Shown here one piece after another: positions 48,843-59,779 of a stretch of 64,000 bases of DNA. A program made the translations under genes and the position numbers. The notes under the pieces are model-generated. The model did no database searches. It was not told where the DNA came from and saw only the letters and a list, made by a program, of their open reading frames with translations. The stretch is from Chamaecrista fasciculata. Taxonomy: Eukaryota > Streptophyta > Magnoliopsida > Fabales > Fabaceae. The stretch is from the NCBI GenBank assembly GCA_003254925.1, contig QANZ01008186.1, positions 30,166 through 94,165 of the forward strand. The letters run 5' to 3'. Within the stretch, counting starts at the first letter, position 1, and each line of letters opens with the position of its first letter.

Positions 48843-51362
48843 ATGGATTTCGACAAATGTAAGTTTTCTCCTCTCAAAAACTTCTACTGCCTTTTGTTAA
48901 TTTTCCTTTTTCTTGTTGGTTTGGGTCTGGTGATCAACCGCAACTTGCCAAGGGCTTTCCCCCCCTTTTTTGCTGGTGGATGGAGGTACAATCTCCGAGA
49001 AATGTACTGAACTGGTCCTGTTTCCACAGCTGCTGGAAACAAGGTGGTTCCTGGGTTGTCAGCGCCTGAGCCGTCAGAGCCGACAAGGTTTGCTTCCCCC
49101 ACGGAAAGGATTGGCGGTGACGTCGTGGACTCCTCTTCTTCGACATCCACAGAAATTCGCGAGATGCTGTCTCCGGACGAGTCGTCAGCGGGTGAAGAAC
49201 GCTCGATGCTCCAAGCTGCAGCCCCTGCATGGGCGTCTATAAGAGATGGTAACCCACAGCAGACAATCTGCGGAGAGGAGGTTGATTTCCTAGCTTACCC
49301 GGATTGGTTTCTTTCTTCCAATAAAGGTCTGGCTAAAGTTCCCTGGGTCAAAGGCGCTGTCGAGACCATGCCTTGTGAACCTGATAGGGCCGAAGTGATG
49401 AGGAATGCACGTCCCGTCGTCGATTGGCGTCGCCAGAATCTTGATGAGAAAGTGCAACCAGGATATTTGGACCAAACCAATGATGCTATTAAGGAATTCT
49501 AGTGCTGGCTCCATGATGACGAGCTTCTCCAAGAGCTTAACGAAGAACTAATAATCAACTCGCCTCATCGGCGTTCTTCTGGGTGCCGTATTTCAACACT
49601 CAGTCATCTGAAGGATCCTCCTGATATGCTTTATACTGATGGCAGGGGATTCCTGATTTGCGAGCATGTGCTCCGGGGTTGTGACATCGAGATGCCTTTT
49701 AACCCGGCGGTGTTGGACCTGTTGGCGATTATGAACATCGCTCCAATCCAAATTAGTGCCAATGGCTGGCGTATCCTTCTCGGCTTTGTCGCCAAATGCA
49801 AGAGGGACGACGTTTGTGCAACGGCTCGATTATTCCTCTTCTTCTTTTATCCACGATGGGTGGATAACGCTTTCATTTCCTATTATCGACGCCCTGGGCG
49901 CCCCCTAGTTCTCGAACATGCTGTCAGCAATCCTAAGGAGTGGCAGTATAAATTCTTTCATATTGAGGGGTCCGGATCTAGGCGTCCTTTCTGGGTTCGT
50001 TCATCTGATAAGCGCGCCATGTTTCCCTTGTCTTGGAGGAGACCACGACTTGGTCCGTTTTAGTGTAACTGGAGGGATTTGACCGTTGATGAGCGCCTGG
50101 GGGCCCTGCGGTTGATCACCACAGACCCTCTTGACCCTAAGCGTTGTATGTCTTTACCCTTTCTTGCATAAGTTTTTCTTTTAATCGTGTTTCATTTTAA
50201 CACTTGTTTTATTCTGCTGTAGTGCTCGAGGCCAAGTCTGCTAACGTCATAGGGAGCCGACGCGCACAAACTGACAAGAACAAGGGAAAAGCGGTTGCCG
50301 CCCCCAAGAAGACGTCGTCTGCTGCCGCCACCGCCGCTTCTGCCCCAAGGAAGCCAGGGGCATTGTTATTCGTGAGCCGTCGGCGGTCTCGCGCCCTCCG
50401 TCCCAATCTTCCAAGGGGAAAGAGAGTATTGTCACTGCCAAGGACGGGGAGCCACCAAAGAAGCGGCAACGCCCCACTGTTGAGCTTTCTCAGATCCCGG
50501 CGGTTCCAGAGGCTGATGGGTTCAACGCTCTGGAGTTCCTTTCCAAGTCACTGTCGGAGGCTGCGTCAGTGAAACGGGATGATCTTGCTCGGGCGTCTAT
50601 AGAAAATACTCAGGATCCTTCTGAGGAGATTGCCAGATTCCTTCTGGCTGCGGGATTACGGGTGCTTGCCAACAGCGTCTCTCGAAAGGACCTTCTCTCA
50701 GAGCGAGATGCTGCACGTGACGACGCCAGGAGGACACGTCAGGAGAACATTGAGCTGCGGGATGAGCTCAATGTGACTAAGGCATCCCAGGAATCGCTCC
50801 AGGGCGGTTATGACAGAAGGGGCCATCAACTGCAGGAAGCCACAAACCTGAACAACCAGCTTAATGCAAAGGTGGCGTCCTTGGAGGGTGACTTGCAGAA
50901 GGAGAAGGAGAACTTCCAGGCTCTGAGTTCCCTGGCTCTGCGGCAGGTAAAATGGCGGGGCTCGCGCTATAACTACATAGGCTTCAAGAACGCCATAGCG
51001 CAACTAAGGCTCCGTAACCCCAATCTTGACATCACGGGGATATGCCCAAAAAGGTCGTGGAAGGGAGGCTTATCCGGGATCCGTTCCGTAGTGATCCCAT
51101 GGTGAGGATGCCCCGCATGCCGGAGAACTTTGATCTGGATGGGTATGAGTCCCAGGGTGATGAGGACTTCCCGTGGTTTCCTAACGAGGTGGTTCCTCTT
51201 CCAGGGGAGTCGGTCCCTGCTGAGATGGCGCCTCCTGCCGATGCAGGCGCTAGTGCGAGTGGCGCTGTGGCTCAGGAAATGGATGCAAGCGCCCCGTCAG
51301 GCGGGAACGCCGAGGGGGCTCAGAGCGCTACTACTACCGAGGATCCCCCTTTTGCTGCCTAG
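48843..51362 (+). pseudogene. Antisense spliced gene of copy C, broken
   Basis: Exons 48843-48858, 49030-50145 and 50223-51362 correspond one-to-one with copy B; the introns are 171 and 77 bp (GTAAGT...CCACAG, GTATGT...CTGTAG). The middle exon contains SANGWRILLGF, ARLFLFFFYPRW and NPKEWQYKF; the last contains the coiled coil (about 50700-50920), WRGSRYNYIGF and an acidic tail ending PPFAA. Breaks: TAG at 49500-49502 (copy B has TAC), TAG at 50061-50063 (copy B has GAG), a frameshift between 50356 and 50569, and another near 51045-51060. Two introns at the same places in two diverged copies argue that this was a real transcribed gene. Confidence 0.72.
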
Positions 51363-51882
51363 GCCTGCGTGCCCCTTAAAAATTTTTACTTAGTTTGGTT
51401 ACGGCTTAGACGCCGTTTTGAATTGTGGATTATATTTGGCCTGTGTGCCACTCTCTTTTGAATGTTCGGGCGTCGACGCCCTCAATATGTTTCTATTTTA
51501 TGCCTGATTTACTTTGATTTACTTTGATTGTTCCCGCGTTGTAGTGCGTTTTCAACTTGCGTTTCACGATTTGATCGTTATGTTTATTTTGCACCTGAAG
51601 GTGCTGCCTCGCGATGGGCACGCTTCGAGCGTTTTGCGTATCATACGCTAAGTTTTGACTAGTCATCCAAGGGAGGGTCGGTCCGCATGGTAGTGAGTGC
51701 CATACTCACAAGGCTCCTTCGAGGGCCTTTTCGCTGCTGTTCCGAGGGCGTCCCCCCGAGCAGCGCCAACTTCATTATTTGTTGGAAGAAAGAACATATA
51801 CTTTATTGATATGAAAGCACAGTACAGTTGGCGTCATCGCCTTATTTAGTCAATGCTATAACTTAATACAAAATTTGTCCAT
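51363..51882. other. Convergent 3' region of the copy C antisense gene and pol
   Basis: Noncoding. It shares ATCATACGCTAAG, GACTAGTCATCCAAGGGAGG and GAGTGCCATACTCACAAGG with copy B. Transcripts from both strands would end here, so overlap is possible. Confidence 0.6.
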
Positions 51883-54133
51883 TCAGGGAAAATAAAACTT
51901 GAGCTTTGCCATGTTCCAGGCATTTGGAAGCGGTTTACCTTCGGGCGTTTCCAATTTGAAGGCGTTTTCGGGAAGGACTTCCACGACCCTGTAGGGGCCT
52001 TCCCAGTTTGGCCCTAGTTTGCCATGTCTAGGGTCCTTTCTGTTGTTTTCAACCGTTCTGAGCACCAGATCTCCTGCTTTGAGAGTTCTGGTTTTTATTT
52101 TGGAATCATGGTACCTTTTACCCATTTGATTGTAGGCAGCTTGTCTGATGGCTGCAACTTCTCTTCTCTCCTCCAAGCCATCCAGGGCCTGGAGCCTGGA
52201 GTTGGCATCATTGGTATTTGGATAATTGACTATCCTCTCAGTCGGGACGTTCACTTCGGCGGGTATGACTGCTTCATGTCCGTATGCCAAGGCGAAAGGT
52301 GTTTCCCTTGTAGCAGTTTGTTCCGTGGTCCTGTATGACCATAGGACTGAGGGGAGCTCATCAACCCATCTTCCCTTAGCTGACTCTAGTCTTTTTTTGA
52401 TTCCTTGTATGATGATCCTATTGGCTAACTCAACCTGGCCGTTCGTGGCTGGGTGTTCTACCGACGTGGTGTTATGATGAATTTTCCAAGCTTTGCAAAA
52501 ATCTTGGAACTTCCTGCTCGTGAATTGGGCGCCATTGTCGGATATTAGAGTGTTGGGGACTCCAAACCTGGTAATGACGTTCTGCCATAGGAATTTCTCC
52601 ATGGCTTCCGAGGTTATGGACGCCACTGCTTTGGCTTCTACCCACTTCGTAAAGTAGTCAACGGCGACTATGAGAAACTTTCTCTGATAGGCCGCTGTTG
52701 GGAATGGTCCTGCAATGTCGATTCCCCATAAGTCGAACGGCCAAGGAGAGGTGATGGCGCTCATGGGGGCTGCATGTGTGTGAATCATATTGGCATATTT
52801 TTGACATTTCTCGCATGAGCGCACAACGCCTTCTGCGTCCTGTAGCAGCGTGGGCCAGTAGTAGCCTGCCCTCTGGATTTTTCTCCGCATTGCCATTGGA
52901 CCTTGGTGGCTTGCACATAAGCCCTCGTGGACTTCAGTCAATACTCTGGTGACTTCCTCGCCCACTATGCACTTGGCCCCTGGGTGACTGAAGTTTTTCC
53001 TGTACAATGTTCCTTGTCTGACAAAGTATCTGCCAGATCTTCTTGCGACTTTTCTTGCCTCGTTTTTGTCCGAAGGGAGGGAGCCTTTGTTCAGATAATT
53101 GAATATCGGCGTCCTCCAATCGACGACTTCTTCCATGGGAAGAATGTCTTGTTCTAGTATCGAGGGCTCCCTGAGGGTTGTTTTGATGATGGAATTCCTT
53201 CCTCCCTTGTTTGGCCTAGATGCCAACTTGGCGAGCTCGTCGGCTCGGGCGTTCTCGCTTCGTGGGATGTGATTAAAGGTGGCCTTTATCCCTGATCCCT
53301 CTATGTTCTTTTTTGCCTTTTCGGCGTATTGGACCATGGTTGAGTCTTTGGTCTCGTATTCTCCATTCATCTGCTGTACTACCAACTGGGAGTCTGCGAA
53401 GATTTCTAATCGTTTGGCGCCTATGTTGGCTGCCAACTTTAAGGCAGCGATCAACGCCTCGTACTCCGCCTGGTTGTTGGTGATGGGACATTCAATCTCA
53501 ATCGATTGTTCGATGATGGAGCCGTCCGGGGCTCGCATTACCACTCCTGCTCCGCGTTGTGAGTTCGACGCGGCGCCATCGATGTGCACGCTCCATGTCC
53601 AATTTTGGGCGTCGTCTGGGCCGGTCATTTCTGCTATGAAATCTGCCAATGCTTGCCCCTTAATGACCCTTCTCGGCTCGTAGGCGATCCCATATTCTGA
53701 GATTTCCACGGACCATATTGACATTCTTCCTGCGATATCTGGTTGTTCGATCATTTGCTTGAGGGGTCTGTCAGTTCTGACGATTATCTGGAATTGCTGG
53801 TAGTAGTGTCTCAACTTCCTAATTGAGTGGAGCAATGAGAATGTCAGCTTTTCCAGGCGGTGATACCTTTTCTCGGCTCCCGTGAGCGTTTTGCTCGTGA
53901 AGTAGATGGGTTTTTGTTCTTCCCCATCTTCAAGTACTAACGCCGAACTGATTGCGTCATCCGTGGACGCCAAGTAGACGTAGATTGGCTTATCCTTGAC
54001 TGGAATTACCAAAATTGGCGGTGATGCCAGATACGTTTTTAGCCTTTGAAAGGCTTCCTCGCACTCCTTGGTCCATTCGAATTTTTTGTTTGCTTTTAGT
54101 GTTTGAAAGAAAGGTAAGCATTTGTCAGCAGAC
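51883..54133 (-). CDS. Copy C gag-pol, exon 2: RNase H, second RNase H, integrase
   Basis: Continues from exon 1 (54369-57691) after the 235-bp intron; residue numbers refer to the 1857-residue spliced product. The RT-linked RNase H (about 1130-1270) appears degenerate: YLASTDDA stands where other Ty3 elements usually have a TDAS-type catalytic Asp. A second, complete RNase H follows, with D1293 (HIDGAAS), E1331 (NNQAEYEAL), D1355 (ADSQLV) and D1406 (RADELAK). Integrase has a His-His-Cys-Cys zinc site (H1510, H1517, C1548, C1551) and catalytic D1580, D1640 and E1676 with 35 residues between the last two. The C-terminus contains LGPNWEGPYRV, a GPY/F-type module. The frame ends at 51883 with KLKFYFP. 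Confidence 0.93.
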
Positions 54134-54368
54134 CTGAATGTAAAGAGGATTATCAATGAGTAATGCTCGTTTTATTGATAGAAGTGATGCGTCGAAAAGA
54201 CGGCTTACATGGAATTTAAATGGGTGTTTTTGAAAAGATAAAGACTAGACATAGTAAACTAAAAACAAGAACTAAAGACATGACTGAAATAAAAGACGAT
54301 AATAAAACTTTGACACTAGACAGTAGCTGTAAAGCTTTATTGTTGAGGTGGCGCTAGGCGCCTTCTAC
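54134..54368 (-). other. Intron between RT and RNase H, copy C
   Basis: 235 bp, GTAGAAGG...TTTACATTCAG on the minus strand. Splicing completes an Arg codon (AG/G) and joins RT (ALHRFLSR) to RNase H (SADKCLPFF). Unspliced RNA stops at once because the donor contains TAG in frame (54365-54367). AATAAA is present at 54336-54341. The same arrangement is seen in copies A and B. Confidence 0.82.
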
Positions 54369-57300
54369 CTCGACAGGAACCTATGGAGCGCCGCTAGCCT
54401 GCCATTGAGGCGTTGGACCTCCTTAATTGATCTTGGAGAGTTCATCTCCAGGATTGCTCTGCACTGGTCCGGGTTCGCTTCGATTCCTCTGTTGGTGAGC
54501 ATGAACCCGAGGAATTTTCCTCCGTTTACACCGAAGGCGCACTTTGAGGGGTTCAGCTTCATCTGGTACTTGCGTAGTTGATTGAAGATCTCCTTCAAAT
54601 CCTCGGTGTGTTTACCCCCTTCTTTGGTCTTTACCACCATGTCATCGACGTAGACTTCCAGATTTTTTCCAATGTAATCTCTAAAGAAGAGATCCATCAT
54701 CCTTTGATAGGTGGCGCCCGCATTCTTCAGTCCGAAAGGCATCACTGTGTAGCAGTACGTGCCCATCTCAGTTATGAACGCCGTTTTCTCGGCGTCCTCA
54801 GGGTTCATCTTTATCTGATTATATCCGCTGAAGGCGTCTAGGAAACTCATCGTTTGATGACCACAAGTCCCATCCACAAGTTTGTCGATGTTGGGCAGTG
54901 GGTAGTGATCTTTTGGGCATGCTTTGTTGAGGTCAGTGAAGTCCACACACATCCTCCACTTGTCGTTGGATTTCTTGACCAGCACCACGTTGGAGAGCCA
55001 TTCAGGGTACTTGGCTTCCCTGATAAAGCTTGCGGTCAGTAGTTTGCCAACTTCTTCTCGGATAGCCGTCTGGCGCTCATGGCCAAAGAGGCGTTTACGC
55101 TGGATCACTCCTCTCCTGCCATCAGTGTTCAGGCTGTGGCAGATGAGTTTTGGGTCAATTCCTGGCATGTCTGCAGGACACCAGGCGAAGACGTCTGAGG
55201 ACTCCCTTAGGAGTTGAATAAGTTCGGCCTTTTCGGCCTCATGTAGGAGCATGTTAATCTGTACGGTTTTCTCGGCGTCTTCGCCTAGCTGTACTACCTC
55301 CAAATCTCCCGTTGGCTTGGGCCTTTGATTCGAGATTTCATCCCTGAAGTCTTCTATTTCATCATTCAAAATCTCGAGCTTCCCTTCCTTAGGGGCGTTA
55401 TCAGCCGGTGTGTTCGCCCGTGTTTTCCTTTTTCGTTCCTCTTCATTGGTTTTCGCCAGACTCATTGCATAACACTGTCTGGCTGTCCTCTGGTCCGCTC
55501 TCACTTGGCCCACTCCTTGTGGCATTGGAAATTTCATGCGAAGGTGGGCAGTGGATATCACCGCTCTCATCTTGTTCACGGAGGGGCGTCCGAGAAGGAC
55601 ATTATACGCCGAGGGCGCCTGGACCACCAAGAATTCCACCATGTTACTCGTTACCCTTGGGGATTCTCCCACGATGAGTCGTAAGTCAACACTTCCAAGT
55701 GCTGGTATCTGATCCCCTGTGAATCCTATCAGGCGTCCGTAGTGCTCCTTCAGGTCTGACCTTGGAACGCCTAGTTGATCGAAGCATGACTTGTAAATGA
55801 TATCTGCGGACGAGCCTTGATCCACCATGATCCTTTCTACCGTGAAGGTACCAATCCGTGCCGTGATCACCATGGGGTCGTCGTAATCCTGGTTCACCTC
55901 CCATAATTCGTCATCAGTAAAGGTTATGGGTTCAACCCATCTTTCCTCTTTGGATGCTTCTTTATAGTCAATCCTGAGTATGGATCGGTTCACCTTTCTT
56001 TTCTTATGTGGAGTTTTGGCGCCTCCTTTTTCTATGCCGCCTGAGATCGTGTGGATGATCCCAGTTGGTCTGTCGTCTATCGGCGGTGTACGCCGATCTC
56101 GCTTCTTTTCCTCGCCATCAGCGCCTCCACTTTTTGGCTTCTTCTGCTCGCGAGTGTTCTTGTCTTCTCTAGGTCTCTTATTCCCATCCTTTTTAATGAA
56201 CCTAGACGGGAGGCGTCCCAATCTGATCAGGTTCTCAATTTCGTCCTTCAAGACGATGCATTCATCCGTGGTGTGTCCTTCGGTTCTGTGATACCTACAA
56301 TATTTGCTGGTGTCCACGTTTCGTCCTGCTCTCCTGGGGCGGTCTGGGAGTCTTGGTAACAGATCTGTGTTGCAGATTTCACGAAAGATTTCCGATTGGG
56401 ATTCAGCAAGAACTGTGTAGACCGCATGTCTTCCCCTAGGCGGGGATCGGGGACGTCGAGAGTAGTCTTTACCCCTTGGCGTTTGGGTCCCACCAGTCTT
56501 TTCCGAGTTTTTGTTGTATGGCTTTCTCGTGTCCGGCTCAATTCTCGCGAAACGATCGCGTTGGGTCTTGTCTAGATCCTCTTTTGTTATGAACTCCTCA
56601 GCCATTGAGAGGAGCTCACCGACGGATTTGGGAGCCCTATGGGTGAGCTCCTTATGCGCGTGGCCTGGTCTGATTCCCGCCAGGAATGAGTACACCGCGA
56701 TTTTGTCGTCCACTTCTTTGATACTTAGCAATGTTTTGTTGAACTTTGCCAAGTAATCTCGCAGCGACTCTCCCTTGTTCTGTCTGATGTCGGTCAAGAC
56801 CGCCATCGTCTGCTTATACACCTTGCTGGTGGCGAACCGTTTCTTAAACATGTCTTCTAGGTCCTTGAAGCAGTGTACTGAGCCCGCCGGGAGTTTGGAG
56901 AACCAATCCAGAGCTGGTCCTTCCAAAGTTATAGGAAACAGCTTGCACCTCTGAGGATCTCCTAGATTGGAGATGTTCATGGCGGCCTTGAAGCTGAGTA
57001 AATGATCCTCTGGGTCCTTTTCCCCTGTATAAGGCGTCAGCTTCATGGGCATTTTGTAGTTCCTGTCCAGTTCCACAGCCTGCACATGAGGGGCAAAGAT
57101 TCCCTCTGCCAATGGGGGCGTTCTCGCCGGTCCTACCGAATTGGTTGGAGGCGCCGATTCTGGCGCTGGTGCCTGGACGTTCATAGGCTGGTACATTCCA
57201 GTGGATCCTCCATAGACGCCATATCCGGGGTAATATTGAGGATAGTACCCTTGTGGGTAATAGTAACCCTGAGGTGGGTAGGTATAGGCGCCCAACCAAG

Positions 57301-57691
57301 TTTGTTGCTGGGTGAGTTGAGTGGTTTGATTGGGAGCTACCACCTGGGCAGGCGGTGGGTTGTTCATGGGAGCCTGTTGTTCGTGATTTCCTGGATTTCC
57401 TGCTGGAGGTATGGGCTCTGGGTCAGCTTCTTTAGCAACTTGCTTTTCCTTGCCCATAACCAGGTCTCGGATGTCTTTGCGTAATGCTTCCATCTCTATG
57501 CGCATGTCAGCCTTGAGTGCAGCGATCCTGTCTTCTGCTGTTATGGTGATCTGCCCCCCAGGAGCTGGGTTGGGCAGCGCAGGAGCTTCCTGGATGGTAG
57601 GGAATCCCGAAGGAGGAGCGAGCGTCGAATCCTGCACGGATTGAGCTACTGAGCCTCCTGAAGTCTGTTGATCAGCTGGAGTGGATGTCAT
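54369..57691 (-). CDS. Copy C gag-pol, exon 1: Gag, protease, RT
   Basis: Starts at ATG 57691 (MTSTPADQQ); the open frame extends eight codons upstream without another ATG. Gag has a Pro/Gln/Tyr-rich N-terminal part with YYPQGYYPQYYPGYG, the gag core (about residues 220-380, EGPALDWFSKLPAGS) and a knuckle of form C-x2-H-x4-H-x4-C (residues 465-478), where the second Cys of the usual CCHC is His; copies A and B have the same. Protease has VDQGSSAD with the catalytic Asp at about 624. RT (about 885-1070) has the YVDD box at 1014-1017. The frame stays open to the intron, giving a Gag-protease-RT product of 1108 residues if unspliced. Confidence 0.93.
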
Positions 57692-57845
57692 CTTTCTCTC
57701 TGGTCCGATGAACACACAGGTTAGAAAGACAAAAAATATAGAAAAAATTTATGTGATTCAACCTGATCGTTCGTACACAGAAAGAAAAATATAAACCGAG
57801 ATCAACAATCTAATAACAAATTTAATTTGGACTTTGAATGAAAAG

Positions 57846-57863
57846 TTCCCACAGACGGCGCCA
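57846..57863 (-). other. Primer binding site, copy C
   Basis: TGGCGCCGTCTGTGGGAA on the minus strand, one base inside the 5' LTR. TGG pairs with a tRNA 3' CCA; sites of this type are common in Tat-lineage elements. The tRNA (perhaps Asp or Arg) cannot be fixed here. Confidence 0.85.
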
Positions 57864-57864
57864 G

Positions 57865-58550
57865 TGATGAACCTGGTTTTGGCCGGAGGGCTTTACCTGG
57901 TCCGATGAAGCAACTCTGGGTCAAAAGTCGCCTGCAAGTTAATGAATGCACAGGGGTTGCCCTGCGATTCACCTCCGATGCTTAAGTCAGTGAGAGTTTG
58001 AGAGCAATAATGAATATCGAATAGCTAGAGTGCGTACCTTTTTCCAGTGTCCAGGACTTCCCTTTTATACTGGTTGGGGATAATCTGATAAGATCTAGAT
58101 TTGGCTCGATATTTGATTGTGATCTTAACTGATTTGGCTGATCTGGCACAGATTTTAAGGGAAACCTTAACTGATCGTAATCTTAACTGATTTGGCAGTT
58201 AAGATTGTATCAAAGACGTAACTAATGAGAGAGACGTGTACCCATTAACCTTCTACTTGGCTGCTGATTGACGTGGTAATGTTTCCTTATACGTCTTTGT
58301 GTAGACGCCCAGATGTTGGCGTTCTTAGTTGATGTAAGACCATTCGGCGTCCACGATCGGGTGATCCCCTTATTGGGCTTTGGGCGCCAATGGTCCGAGT
58401 CCTTCGACCCTCAAGGTTATTGGGCCTATTATCACGTTCTTGGCTGATGCGGGACCATTCGGCGTCCACGGTCGGGTGATCCCTTTATTGGGCTTTGACC
58501 GCCTAATGGTCCGAGTCCTTCGAGCCTTAAGTTTATTGGGTCTATTATCA
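57865..58550 (-). repeat. Copy C 5' LTR
   Basis: 686 bp, adjacent to gag on the left and to the ATGTT target duplication on the right. Six differences from the 3' LTR were counted by eye. Confidence 0.96.
58062..58069 (-). promoter_or_regulatory. TATA box in the copy C 5' LTR
   Basis: TATAAAAG on the minus strand within CCAGTATAAAAGGGAAGTCC, about 200 bp before the LTR end. Conserved in copy B at 23594-23601. Confidence 0.65.
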
Positions 58551-58555
58551 ATGTT
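58551..58555. other. Target-site duplication, right
   Basis: ATGTT, identical to 47407-47411. Confidence 0.9.
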
Positions 58556-59779
58556 GAAATATCTTTTTGAAGGATGAGAATGAGATGATCGTGTATGTGG
58601 GCTTCTCTACTTCTACTGAGGCAAGCGCTGAGCTTCATCAGATTCGAAATTGGAGCTGTCAGAGTTGTAATAATATGAGAGAGAGAAGTTGTGTTTCTGG
58701 CCAAATTTAGTTAAAATCTTAATTTTTTTCCTTTTTTTTTTACGTTTTGATCCAATTATGAAAAGAAAATGACCTTAATATAAAAAAATAAAACTTTTGG
58801 GGATGAAAGTTTATTTTTCCCTTTTTTTTAACGAAAAAAATGGATGGAAAATGTTTGAGGCACCAACTGTTCCAAATTTTGGAAAACTGAGAGACCAATA
58901 TGAAACGAAAAATAACCGAGAGATCAATTTGAAACATTGAGCATAACTGAGGAACTAAAATAGGACTTTGGCCAATAAAATTATATCTAATATAATGGGC
59001 TAAGTATTTATCAAAATTCAAAGCACATGGGTTTGAGTTTGGATAACCCAAACTTATTTTTCTTTAGAAATAATTTTAGTTAAATGATCATTATGTTTTT
59101 CATACTATGATGTTAGTTTCATTTTGGTCCTCAAGTTAATTTTTGTTCTGTTTTGGTCCTTAAATAATGAGATTATTTTGGTCATCAAAATAAATTTTGT
59201 TTCGTTTTGGTTCTCAAACTATTTTTGTATCATTTTCGTTTTGGTACCATGTGCTTTGCACCGTTAACACTTTGGTACCCTGTTCTATGGACTGATTTCA
59301 CTTTAGTACCTTATTCTTTCATGATTTGTTACCATGTTCTTTCACAATTTGTTACCCTGATCTATCTTTATTATGGTACTAATGTGTTATAATGGTGCAA
59401 AGATCATGGTACTAAAATGTCACTTTTGAAAGAACAGAGTACCAAAATCTTAACCTCCCATGTGTCAATCACATAAAGGAACAACAAATTACAGTCATTC
59501 GAAAAAATAAAACATCACCGCACATCAACACGGTAGCTAGGGTGTAACAATTCCAAAAATATCTTCATCCAATTAAATAGAACTAAAATCTGACTCTTCA
59601 ACATCTTCATCATTATCATCATTAGTACTCATCTGATTTATCATCACCTTGATGGTCACCAACTACAAAAAAAAATAAAGATATTAATTTATGAAATATT
59701 TTATTTTTTTTTAATATAAATACGATGAAAATAAAGAAAATTGTATAAGATTACCATCAATAACACGAATCCAATCCTC
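58556..59779. other. Noncoding DNA with phrase repeats
   Basis: 58690-58980 is another copy of the 9293-9600 repeat (ends AATAGGACTTTGGCC). 59090-59230 repeats 'ttttggtcctcaa' phrases, and 59229-59460 repeats 'tttggtaccatgtt' phrases in both orientations. No gene is visible. Confidence 0.5.

Larger units (their letters stand above)
47412..58550 (-). mobile_element. Tat-lineage Ty3/gypsy element, copy C, complete and young
   Basis: An 11,139-bp element with two 686-bp LTRs, a perfect ATGTT target duplication, a primer binding site and an open gag-pol. By eye the LTRs differ at 6 of 686 positions (about 0.9%), which points to a recent insertion. Gag, protease, RT, RNase H, a second RNase H and integrase follow in order on the minus strand. 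There is no chromodomain. An antisense spliced gene lies between integrase and the 3' LTR. The second RNase H and antisense gene are features of the Tat lineage (Retand, Grande, Ogre and relatives). Confidence 0.96.

Noticed and set aside
54578-57644. Many plus-strand open frames opposite gag-pol (54578-57644 and similar in the other copies)
   Set aside because: They are shadows of the conserved minus-strand coding frame. No conserved start, no introns and no recognisable domain, unlike the antisense gene at 48843-51362.
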